NCBI GenBank assembly: GCA_003559215.1
Contig: PWMF01000217.1
Coordinates: 124,001 to 188,000 of the forward strand
Reading direction: 5' to 3'
Source: Natrialbaceae archaeon
GTDB lineage: Archaea; Halobacteriota; Halobacteria; Halobacteriales; Natrialbaceae
Length of the DNA: 64,000 nt
The position numbers were made by a program, and so were the translations under genes. Below the pieces are notes generated by a model, which made no database searches, was not told the DNA's origin, and saw only the letters and a list, made by a program, of their open reading frames with translations. Positions 1-7,087 of the stretch are shown here, piece after piece; the first letter of the stretch is position 1; each line of letters starts with the position of its first letter.

Positions 1-45
1 GCTGGTCCCGACGGTGGCCCAGCCACGACACCGCCGTGATCATCA

Positions 46-546
46 ATGAGCAAACACGACCCCTCCATCGCGTCCGCGTTCGACGACCGCTCGAGTGCCG
101 AAGCCGGGAGCATCGGCGCTGCCGGCTTCGAGGCCGCCGAACCGGGGACGATCGACCACGAACTCGACGAACTGCTCGATCAAGTAACCGCCGCGCTCGC
201 GACCGACGAGGTAGATCTCGACGAGTCGCTGGTCAAGGACAACCTCGAGGAGCTGTTGCTCGTGCTCGTCTCCGTTCACGGGTCGACACACGGGAAGGAG
301 CTGCTCGCGGATCTGACGGAGCAGTTCGACGCCCAGCTCAGTCCGGGGACGGTCTACCCCTGCCTGCACGACCTCGAGGAGGACGGCGTGCTATCGATGC
401 ACGCGAAGGTCCGAACGAAGGAGTACTCCGTCGTCGACGAGGCCTACGTTCGCGCGACCCTCGAGCGAACGATGACCCAGCACCTCGCCTTCGGGCTGTT
501 GCTGGATCGGTTTCTCTCCTCATATCCGGCCGCAGACTCGGAGTGA
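46..546 (+). CDS. PadR-family winged-helix transcriptional regulator
   Basis: This 166-aa protein is probably a DNA-binding repressor of the PadR family. The first 55 or so residues are an acidic, low-complexity tail. After them comes a winged-helix domain (about residues 62-150) containing a HGSTHGKELL helix and a SPGTVYPCLHDLEEDGVL recognition-helix/wing segment, which is the PadR signature (TVYPxLxxLExxGxL). The C-terminal part is only a short helix, so it resembles the small PadR-2 class. It stands alone at the left edge of the window and is transcribed towards the convergent gene ending at 566, so its target cannot be inferred from a partner gene. The ATG at 46 fits because no later Met precedes the domain. 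Its effector and regulon are unknown. Confidence 0.85.
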   Translation: MSKHDPSIASAFDDRSSAEAGSIGAAGFEAAEPGTIDHELDELLDQVTAALATDEVDLDESLVKDNLEELLLVLVSVHGSTHGKELLADLTEQFDAQLSPGTVYPCLHDLEEDGVLSMHAKVRTKEYSVVDEAYVRATLERTMTQHLAFGLLLDRFLSSYPAADSE

Positions 547-565
547 GCGACCTCGATTCGAGCCA

Positions 566-1003
566 TCACTCCGATCCCAGCCCGTCGGCGATGTCGCTCA
601 AGCTGTCGCTCGGCGGTTCGCGGGCGTCGTAGAAGTTCGTTTCGCCGGGCTCTCTGAGCCCGTAGAGAAAGTCCGGTTCGACGACGTCGACCAGTACGGA
701 TCCACCCGAGCGGATCCCGTGGTCGTCGATCCACTCTTTGAGCCGGTCCGTTCCCTCGCCGGGATTCCGGGCCATCTCGGGCGTGTCGTAGACGCCCGGA
801 ATCGACAGCTCCTCGCCCGTGAGGGCGCGTTCGATGCGCGCGAACCGCTCGGTGCCGTCGAGAACAACGCGAACGACCTCGTCGTGGACGAACGCCTCGC
901 GATCCTCGGCCGGAATATCGAGTTTGTTCCCCGTTGCGGTCTCGGTACACGTCGAGCGGACGGTCCGGACTGACGGGTGATCACTCGAGACTCTGTCTGC
1001 CAT
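566..1003 (-). CDS. Conserved haloarchaeal protein (probably DUF7112 family)
   Basis: A 145-aa acidic soluble protein with no membrane segment. It begins with a strand-rich segment resembling a small beta-barrel (residues about 20-70) and ends with a hydrophilic tail. I recognise no catalytic motif. It lies 18 nt downstream of the ribosomal protein S6e gene on the same strand and is probably co-transcribed with it, which hints at a translation-related or constitutive role. I associate this architecture and location with the haloarchaeal DUF7112 group from memory, so the family name is tentative. The ATG at 1003 is the first Met of the frame. Confidence 0.75.
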   Translation of the reverse strand: MADRVSSDHPSVRTVRSTCTETATGNKLDIPAEDREAFVHDEVVRVVLDGTERFARIERALTGEELSIPGVYDTPEMARNPGEGTDRLKEWIDDHGIRSGGSVLVDVVEPDFLYGLREPGETNFYDAREPPSDSLSDIADGLGSE

Positions 1004-1021
1004 CGTAGAGAAGCGAGGAGG

Positions 1022-1414
1022 TTACTCGTCGTCGCCGCCCAGCAGCTCGTCGATGTCGCTGCTACCGGACTCGACTACGGAGGCGTTGATCTGTGCGACG
1101 GCGTCCGAAACTTCGCGACCGCGAACCGTGACGCGTCGGCGCTCGCCGTCTCGGGTGGGGTGGTAGCCGACCTGACGGCCCTTCATCAGCACTTCCTCGA
1201 GGTTCGGTCCGGCGACGTCGGGGCTGAGCGGTCGACCGGACACGTCGGAGCCACCGGTGATCTCGAGGGTGTACCCGTCGAGACCGACGGCGCCGCCGTC
1301 GACTTCCTCGCCGATCGACTTGCCGATGAACCGGTTCGCGTCCTGTTCCTCCGCTTCGAGCTGGTAGGTCGACCCGGAGTCCGGATCGCCAACGACGACT
1401 GTGAAGCTTGCCAT
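1022..1414 (-). CDS. rps6e: 30S ribosomal protein S6e
   Basis: A 130-aa protein with the archaeal S6e core: an N-terminal beta-rich [15 protein letters not shown] segment, the central [13 protein letters not shown] stretch and the [19 protein letters not shown] segment typical of S6e. It belongs to the small ribosomal subunit. The archaeal form lacks the long phosphorylated C-terminal tail of eukaryotic S6 and here ends in an acidic DELLGGDDE tail. The frame extends 11 codons upstream to another ATG at 1447, but family alignment favours the Met at 1414 (MASFTVVV). The next gene on the strand follows after 18 nt, suggesting an operon. Confidence 0.95.
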   Translation of the reverse strand: MASFTVVVGDPDSGSTYQLEAEEQDANRFIGKSIGEEVDGGAVGLDGYTLEITGGSDVSGRPLSPDVAGPNLEEVLMKGRQVGYHPTRDGERRRVTVRGREVSDAVAQINASVVESGSSDIDELLGGDDE

Positions 1415-1525
1415 GCCCGGGGAAAAACGGCGCGCGCTCAAAAACACATCGAAACACGGTCTCGACGCGACACCCGCCCGACCGCGTTCGGTGCCGTTTA
1501 CCGCCCTCGGTGCGTACCTGCTCCC

Positions 1526-1804
1526 GTGAGCATCGACCGCGACCGCCTCGAGCGACGACTGCGCGAGGAGTTCGGCGGCTCGAGCGGCGCCGCTCGCGTC
1601 GTCGCCCGCCAGGCCGCCGACCTCCGGGATTCCGGACGTTACGAGACCGACACCGGAATCGATCTCACGACCGAGATCGTCCTCGAGGAGCTCGCGGACG
1701 CGCCCGACGGTGGCCCGCCCGAGCGCTGGAACTGGTGGATCGGCTCGCTCGAGATCGCGTTCGGCGGCTACGAGGGGTTCGGGATTCGACGGTATCGGAA
1801 GTGA
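1526..1804 (+). CDS. Small conserved haloarchaeal protein, function unknown
   Basis: A 92-aa protein starting at a GTG ([16 protein letters not shown]). It is helical in the first half with many Arg and Glu residues, then has a tryptophan-rich [21 protein letters not shown] segment near the C-terminus, which looks like a conserved core rather than random sequence. The same frame is open far upstream, but that part is a shadow of rps6e on the other strand. The GTG is chosen because the protein-like sequence starts there. The gene is divergent from rps6e and precedes the TetR-MATE operon. No function can be assigned. Confidence 0.6.
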   Translation: MSIDRDRLERRLREEFGGSSGAARVVARQAADLRDSGRYETDTGIDLTTEIVLEELADAPDGGPPERWNWWIGSLEIAFGGYEGFGIRRYRK

Positions 1805-1856
1805 ACGTGTGACTTCCGGCTACCCCTTCGAACCGAAATACCCTTTACCGGCGCTG

Positions 1857-1874
1857 ACTAACTAGTCAGTTAGT
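1857..1874. promoter_or_regulatory. Inverted-repeat operator overlapping the TetR start codon
   Basis: Perfect 7-bp arms ACTAACT and AGTTAGT separated by AGTC. The right arm runs into the GTG start codon at 1873-1875 of the TetR-family regulator. A symmetrical site across the start is the expected arrangement for TetR autorepression. An A/T-rich run (AAATACCC, about 1837-1845) lies roughly 30 nt upstream of the GTG and could be the TATA element, implying an almost leaderless transcript. That TetR binds here is inference. Confidence 0.6.
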
Positions 1875-2637
1875 GACCGATCCGGACGTTCGCGCATCGA
1901 TCATGCGCGGGACCTACGAGGCGCTTTGCGAGCACGGCTACACCGAGCTGACGGCACAGGATATCGCCGACAGAACCGACAAGAGCAAGTCGCTGCTGTT
2001 CTACCACTACGACTCCAAGGAGGACCTGCTGGCGGACTTCCTCGAATTTCTCTTCGAGCGCTTCGACGAGCGCGTCGCCGAGACTCGCGACCTTCCACCG
2101 GTCGAACGGCTGGCGGTATTCGTCGACTGGTTTCTCTACGGCCCCGGCGAGAACGACCGCCAGTCGTTCCACGTCGCAATGCTCGAGCTGCGAACGCAGG
2201 CGCCGTACAACGAGGAGTTCCGTGAGAAGCTCCGCAAGAGCGACGACCAGCTCCGCGAGGTCCTCGAGGAGATCCTTCGGGACGGGCTCGAGGCCGGCGA
2301 GTTCCGCGAGCACGATCCCGAGGAGACCGCGGCGCTGCTGATCGCGGCCTTCGACGGGGCTCGCATCCGTCAGCTGACGATCGGCCGCGACGAGTACCTC
2401 GAGCAGGTTCGAACGGCGACCGCCACCTGGGTGTTCGACGACCTGCTCGCCGAGGGCGCGTCGTTCCCGGCCGATCGGGATCCGAGCACTCTTCCCGAGG
2501 CCGACCAGCAACACCGGCTCGCGGCCGATCTGCGTGCCGAGAACGGTACGGTCGATCGTGACGACGATACGAACGGAACTGACGTAGACGACAGCGGCGC
2601 GGCGAGAGACGAACCGGTCGAGCGTGATCGGGAGTGA
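1873..2637 (+). CDS. TetR/AcrR-family transcriptional regulator
   Basis: A 254-aa repressor-type protein. The N-terminal TetR DNA-binding domain spans about residues 5-55, with the helix-turn-helix TAQDIADRTDKSKSLLFYHY and the following SKEDLLADFLEF helix typical of the family. The rest is an all-helical ligand/dimerisation domain, followed by a long acidic disordered tail (after about residue 195) not seen in bacterial relatives. The start is a GTG inside the inverted repeat 1857-1874. The gene overlaps the next one, a MATE transporter, by 4 nt, so it most likely controls that efflux pump and itself. The inducing ligand is unknown. Confidence 0.9.
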   Translation: MTDPDVRASIMRGTYEALCEHGYTELTAQDIADRTDKSKSLLFYHYDSKEDLLADFLEFLFERFDERVAETRDLPPVERLAVFVDWFLYGPGENDRQSFHVAMLELRTQAPYNEEFREKLRKSDDQLREVLEEILRDGLEAGEFREHDPEETAALLIAAFDGARIRQLTIGRDEYLEQVRTATATWVFDDLLAEGASFPADRDPSTLPEADQQHRLAADLRAENGTVDRDDDTNGTDVDDSGAARDEPVERDRE

Positions 2638-4124
2638 GCGGGTCGGACACGGGCACCGATCGCTCGGTCAACGTCACCGACGATGACCTGTTCAAGCCGC
2701 TGGTGATCCTCTCGGCGCCAATCGTCGCCAGCCAACTGTTGCAGGTCGGCTACAACCTCGCGGACACCTACTGGGTGGGTCGGCTCGGCGGCGACGCCGT
2801 CGCCGCGCTGTCGTACTCGTGGGCGATCGTCTTCCTGATGGTCAGCGTCGGCGGCGGCCTGACCGTGGCCGGGACGGTGCTGATCTCCCAGCACAAAGGC
2901 GCGGGCAACTTCACCCGATCCTCCCACGTCGCCGGCCAGACGCTCTCGTTCGTGACGATCGTCGCGATCGTCTTCGGGATCGTGGGCTACCTCCTCTCCC
3001 CCTGGATGATCCGCCTGATCGGGGCGGAGCCCGGTAGCGACGCCTTCGTCTACGCCGTCACCTACACCCGGATCGTCTTCGTCGGCGTCGCGTTCATGTT
3101 CTGGTTCTTCATCTTCGACGCCCTCTCGCGGGGCTGGGGCGACACCCGAACCCCGCTGTACCTGATGGTGATCAGCGTCGCGATCAACGTCGTCATCGAT
3201 CCGTTTCTCATCCTCGGCTTCACCGACAACCCGATGTTCGCCTGGGTCGGGCTGACGGGTCTCGAGACGACCCTCTACGAGGCCACCGGCTTCGAGGGGT
3301 ACGGCGTCGCGGGCGCGGCCGTCGCGACGGTGTTCTCCCGCGGTACCGCCGCAGTCGTCGGGCTCTACCTGCTGTTTTCCGGGCGGGTTGGTCTCCAGCC
3401 CTCGCTGTCGGACCTCCGTCTCGAGAGCGCGACCGTTCGGAAGATCCTCGAGATCGGCGGCCCGATCGCGACCGAGCAGGGCTTTCGCGCGTTCGGGATC
3501 ACCGTCCTTACGGCGCTGATCGCCATCGCCGGAACCGAGGCGGTCGCCGCCTACGGGATCGTCAACCGGCTCTCGTCGCTGATGTTCCTTCCCGCCCTCG
3601 GGCTCGCCCGCGGGACCGAGACCGTCGTCGGCCAGAATTTGGGCGCCGAGCAGGTCGAGCGCGCCAAGCAGGCGGTCACGCTCAGCGCGGCGCTCGTCCT
3701 CTCGATTTTCGCCGTCGTGATCGGCGTCGCCTACCAGTTCGCTCAGCCGATCACGGCGATCTTCATCGAGGGCGAGGAGTCGGCGCAGGTGATCGCCTAC
3801 GGCGCCGCCTATATCACGATCGCCGGTCCCTCCTACCTGCTTCTCGGCGTCTTTCAGATCATGCTCGGCGGGATCCGAGGCAGCGGCTCGACCCGGGCGG
3901 CCATGCTGCTGTCGATCCAGGAGCTGTGGCTGTACCGCATCCCGATCGCCGCGGTCGCCATCATCGTCCTCGACATGGGCGTCATCGGCGCCTGGTACGC
4001 TGTCGCGATCTCCTACGTCATTTCGGCGATAGTCACCGCGGCGTGGTTCCTGCGGGGGACCTGGACGGAGAACGTGGTCAGCGACCCCCCGTCGGCGACG
4101 ACGGAGCCGGGACCGAGCGATTGA
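2634..4124 (+). CDS. MATE-family multidrug/solute efflux transporter
   Basis: A 496-aa integral membrane protein with about 12 hydrophobic segments arranged as two six-helix halves, the layout of the MATE (NorM/DinF) family. Characteristic parts are an early LVILSAPIVASQLLQVGYNLADTYWVG-like first helix (starting near residue 20) and a second-half repeat beginning near residue 270 (ILEIGGPIATEQGFRAF). MATE proteins export cationic compounds in exchange for Na+ or H+. Its GTG start overlaps the TetR stop codon by 4 nt, indicating translational coupling and TetR control. The substrate cannot be read from sequence. Confidence 0.93.
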   Translation: MSGSDTGTDRSVNVTDDDLFKPLVILSAPIVASQLLQVGYNLADTYWVGRLGGDAVAALSYSWAIVFLMVSVGGGLTVAGTVLISQHKGAGNFTRSSHVAGQTLSFVTIVAIVFGIVGYLLSPWMIRLIGAEPGSDAFVYAVTYTRIVFVGVAFMFWFFIFDALSRGWGDTRTPLYLMVISVAINVVIDPFLILGFTDNPMFAWVGLTGLETTLYEATGFEGYGVAGAAVATVFSRGTAAVVGLYLLFSGRVGLQPSLSDLRLESATVRKILEIGGPIATEQGFRAFGITVLTALIAIAGTEAVAAYGIVNRLSSLMFLPALGLARGTETVVGQNLGAEQVERAKQAVTLSAALVLSIFAVVIGVAYQFAQPITAIFIEGEESAQVIAYGAAYITIAGPSYLLLGVFQIMLGGIRGSGSTRAAMLLSIQELWLYRIPIAAVAIIVLDMGVIGAWYAVAISYVISAIVTAAWFLRGTWTENVVSDPPSATTEPGPSD

Positions 4125-4182
4125 CTCCGCCCGCGAACCCGGAGGGGAAACACCGATTGTGCACCGTCCCGAACTGTCGGGT

Positions 4183-4533
4183 ATGACCGATCGCAGACGA
4201 CCGTTCTGGCCGGCCTATCTCCTCACGGCGCTGATCGCCGGCCTGGGTCACTGGTATCTCGGCCAGTGGAAACGGGGGACGATCTGGTTCGCCCTCTACG
4301 TCCTCGCGCTCGGCTTTCTCAGCGCCCGGTCGATCTCGGGCGCCCTCGGTCTCGGCGACCCGTTCGTCGTCACCGCCCTGCAGTTCGAGGCCGTCAGCTA
4401 CGCCGACGTCGCGATCCCGCTCGCGGTGCTGATCGTCTGCCTGCTCGACGTCTACCTCATCGGGATCCTCCGACGGACGGCCTCCTCGAGCGATCCGCCA
4501 GCCGGTGAGGCCCAGTCGAACGGCTCCTCCTGA
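4183..4533 (+). CDS. Small membrane protein of unknown function
   Basis: A 116-aa protein (ATG at 4183; an upstream in-frame GTG at 4159 would add eight residues). It contains three or four hydrophobic helices: one near residues 8-28, one around 32-50, one around 75-98. The segment LGHWYLGQWKRG resembles the short signature of small TM2/DUF6677-like membrane proteins. The C-terminal 20 residues are hydrophilic. It sits 58 nt after the MATE gene on the same strand and might be a distal member of that operon. The stop codon is the first base triplet of a long imperfect palindrome. Confidence 0.7.
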   Translation: MTDRRRPFWPAYLLTALIAGLGHWYLGQWKRGTIWFALYVLALGFLSARSISGALGLGDPFVVTALQFEAVSYADVAIPLAVLIVCLLDVYLIGILRRTASSSDPPAGEAQSNGSS

Positions 4534-4614
4534 TACGGACTGCTGTAAGTCATTTCCGGAGCAACCGCGACCCGTCCTGCGGTTGTACCGGTAAATCGTT
4601 ACAGCAGACCGTAT
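4533..4614. repeat. 82-nt imperfect palindrome (hairpin or MITE-like element)
   Basis: The outer arms ATACGGACTGCTGTAA (4533-4548) and TTACAGCAGACCGTAT (4599-4614) pair with one mismatch. The pairing continues imperfectly inward and becomes tight again at GCAACCGC (4561-4568) against GCGGTTG (4579-4585), around a 10-nt loop. It begins on the last base of the preceding stop codon and ends 80 nt before the next gene. It could act as a transcription terminator or an RNA processing hairpin, or be a small dispersed mobile repeat. Only one copy is in this window. Confidence 0.7.
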
Positions 4615-4694
4615 GAATCCCGTCTTCGATGAGTTCGTTTCGTCGACGAGGCTCGAGCACAACCGGTATTACGCCGCCGGAACTCGTATCAACT

Positions 4695-5072
4695 ATGGAG
4701 AGAGACGAAACGGGACTGTTCGGTGGCGGAATCGCGATTGGCGTCCTTCTGATCCTGCTCGGTGCGGTCGCGTACGTCGGAACCGGGTTCGCGAGCGTCA
4801 CGGCACTCATCCCGGCGTTTTTCGGAATCGCCGTCGTCGCGCTCGGCTGGGTCGGCCGCGCGACGGGTCGGCGACGGATCACCGTCTACGGCTACGGGCT
4901 GCTGGCGCTTGCCGGCATCGCGGGCAGCACCCGCGGGCTCACGGACGTCTGGACGCTCGCGACGGGCGGCTCCGTCGACAGCCCGGTCGGGGCTGCCTCC
5001 CAGACTGTGATGGTCGTGCTGTGTTTCGCCCTGCTCTTTCTCGTCGGGCGAGCGCTGGGCGACGACCGCTGA
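4695..5072 (+). CDS. Four-helix membrane protein of unknown function
   Basis: A 125-aa protein with a short polar N-terminus (MERDETGLFGGG) and four hydrophobic segments at about residues 10-30, 34-52, 64-82 and 101-119. There is no recognisable motif beyond the membrane pattern; similar short four-helix proteins are common and uncharacterised in haloarchaea. The ATG at 4695 is preferred over one 22 codons upstream because the upstream residues are Arg/Ser-rich shadow sequence. It is 51 nt upstream of the beta-CASP nuclease gene on the same strand and could be co-transcribed. Confidence 0.7.
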   Translation: MERDETGLFGGGIAIGVLLILLGAVAYVGTGFASVTALIPAFFGIAVVALGWVGRATGRRRITVYGYGLLALAGIAGSTRGLTDVWTLATGGSVDSPVGAASQTVMVVLCFALLFLVGRALGDDR

Positions 5073-5123
5073 CGGCGACCGACGAACCGACGGAGGCAAG
5101 CGACTCGAAGGGAAAGACCGGGT

Positions 5124-6362
5124 ATGGACGTTCGGTTTCTGGGCGGGGCTCGCGAGATCGGTCGCAGCGCGGTACTGATCGACGACTCGCTGTTGCTTGA
5201 TTTCGGCATGGATTCGGGGAACCCGCCGTCGTTTCCGATCGACGACGTCGATCCCGACGCGGTCGTCGTCGGCCACGGCCACCTCGATCACGTCGGCTCG
5301 ATCCCCACCCTGCTGTCGGGTGACTCCCGCCCGCCGATCCACTGGACGCCGCCGACGTACGACCTCGCGAGAGTGCTCGCGCGGGACACCCTCAAGCTTC
5401 ACGGAGGAACGTACAACTGCCCGTTTACCGAAACCGAGATCGCCCGCCTCGCACAGGTTTCGGAAACCCACGGCTACGGCGAGGCCTTCGAGGCCGCGGG
5501 GTACGAGGTCACGTTCTTCGATGCGGGTCACGTCCCCGGCAGCGCCCACGTGCTGGTCTCCGACGGCGAAACCCGCCTGCTCTACACCGGCGACTTCCAC
5601 ACCGAGGACCAGCAGCTGCTCTCAGGCACCGTGGCCCGTCCCGACGCCGACGCCGTGATCTGCGAGAGCACCTACTCCGACGTGGACCGCCCGCCCCGCG
5701 AGGAGATCGAACGGGCGTTCGTCGACAGCCTCGAGACCACCCTCTGGGAGGGCGGCACCGTCGTCGTCCCCGCGTTCGCGATCGGCCGCACCCAGGAGAT
5801 CCTGTGCATCTGTGAGGCGTACGGTCTCGAGTGTTACGTCGACGGGATGGGCAAGCGTGTCACCGAGCTTTTCCTCCGCGATCGAAACCGCGAGTTCCTG
5901 CGCGATCCCGACCTGCTCCGGCGGGCGAAGGGCAACGCCCGCTTCGTCGACGGCCGAGACGGCCAACGTGAACGTATCGCCGAACAGAACACGGTGATCG
6001 TCACGACCAGCGGGATGCTCCACGGCGGCCCCGCGATGACGTACGTGCCGGCGATCCGGTCGCACCCGACGAACAAGATCGCCATGACGGGCTACCAGGT
6101 CGAGGGCACCCCGGGTCGCGAGCTGTACGAGACCGGCAGCGCGGTGATCGACGGGCGATCGATGCGGGTCAGCGCCCAGGTCGAGCAGTACGACTTCTCG
6201 GCGCACGCGGATCGGATGGGGGTTCTCGAGTTCCTCGCCCCCTACGCCGACGCCCGGGTGCTGGTCAACCACGGTGACCGCTGTGCGGCCTTCGCAGAGG
6301 AGCTTCGGGGCGAGGGGTTTACCGCCGAAGCCCCGTCGCTCGGCGAGGGGCTGTCGGTCTGA
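5124..6362 (+). CDS. Metallo-beta-lactamase/beta-CASP RNA nuclease
   Basis: A 412-aa protein of the archaeal CPSF-like (beta-CASP) metallo-hydrolases, enzymes that cleave RNA in 3'-end processing and decay. Visible motifs are Asp26 (motif 1), HGHLDH at residues 51-56 (zinc-binding motif 2), GHVPGSAH, TGDFH, then the beta-CASP elements ESTYSD (motif A), YDFSAHAD (motif B region) and NHGDR (motif C). It lacks the N-terminal KH domains of the aCPSF1 group and so matches the shorter aCPSF2/group-2 proteins. The length is normal. The exact RNA substrate is unknown. Confidence 0.92.
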   Translation: MDVRFLGGAREIGRSAVLIDDSLLLDFGMDSGNPPSFPIDDVDPDAVVVGHGHLDHVGSIPTLLSGDSRPPIHWTPPTYDLARVLARDTLKLHGGTYNCPFTETEIARLAQVSETHGYGEAFEAAGYEVTFFDAGHVPGSAHVLVSDGETRLLYTGDFHTEDQQLLSGTVARPDADAVICESTYSDVDRPPREEIERAFVDSLETTLWEGGTVVVPAFAIGRTQEILCICEAYGLECYVDGMGKRVTELFLRDRNREFLRDPDLLRRAKGNARFVDGRDGQRERIAEQNTVIVTTSGMLHGGPAMTYVPAIRSHPTNKIAMTGYQVEGTPGRELYETGSAVIDGRSMRVSAQVEQYDFSAHADRMGVLEFLAPYADARVLVNHGDRCAAFAEELRGEGFTAEAPSLGEGLSV

Positions 6363-6444
6363 GAGCGCCCCTGCGCCTTGATGGAACTGCGGATCGGAGG
6401 ACTCGTATGGTCGTTTCCACTTCGGCCGCTCGAGGTGACCGCTG

Positions 6445-6993
6445 ATGGCGCGGGTCCTGATCTGTTACGGCACGAGCGAGGGACAGACCGAGACGATCGC
6501 CGAGCGGATGGGCGACGTCGTCGACGGTGAGGGCCACGAGGTAACCCTCGCGCACCTGAAACACCCGCCCGACGGGCTCGACCCCGACACCTACGACGGG
6601 ATCGTCGTCGGCGCGTCGATCCACGGCGGCTCCCACCAGCGCTACGTCGGGTCGTTCGTCCGCGACCACCTCGAGATCTTGAACCGGCGCCCGTCGGCCT
6701 TCTTTTCGGTCAGCCTCACCGCCGCCAGCGACGATCCCGGCGAGCGCGAGCCCGCCGAGGAGCTGCTCGAGGAGTTCCTCGACGAAACCGGGTGGAATCC
6801 GGACGGCACGCTGGCGGTCGCGGGAGCGCTCAAGTACGGCGAGTACGGCCTTCTCAAGCGTTTCGTCATGCGCCGGATCGCGGGCCGAGCCAGCGGCGAC
6901 ACCGACACCGCTCGGGACTACGAGTACACCGACTGGGACGACGTCGAGGCGTTCGCTCGGGAGTTCACGACGCTGCTTCGGGCCGGCGCTTGA
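6445..6993 (+). CDS. Flavodoxin-domain protein, HemG-like protoporphyrinogen oxidase family
   Basis: A 182-aa soluble flavoprotein. The N-terminal GTSEGQTETIAERM segment (residues about 9-22) is the FMN phosphate-binding loop of flavodoxins, followed by VVGASIHGGSHQRYV, and the overall length matches HemG, the menaquinone-linked protoporphyrinogen IX dehydrogenase of enterobacteria. Haloarchaea mostly make haem by the sirohaem-dependent route, where this step is not needed, so an alternative role as a general flavodoxin-type quinone reductase is plausible. It stands 82 nt after the nuclease gene with its own spacing. The family assignment is firm, the substrate is not. Confidence 0.82.
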   Translation: MARVLICYGTSEGQTETIAERMGDVVDGEGHEVTLAHLKHPPDGLDPDTYDGIVVGASIHGGSHQRYVGSFVRDHLEILNRRPSAFFSVSLTAASDDPGEREPAEELLEEFLDETGWNPDGTLAVAGALKYGEYGLLKRFVMRRIAGRASGDTDTARDYEYTDWDDVEAFAREFTTLLRAGA

Positions 6994-7087
6994 GGCTCCG
7001 CCGAGACGGAAAGAGCGGAGCCGAGACGGGTGAAATCTGGACTGGTAGGCCGAAGCCTCATACCCCCCCTTTCCCAAATGGCTCGTC

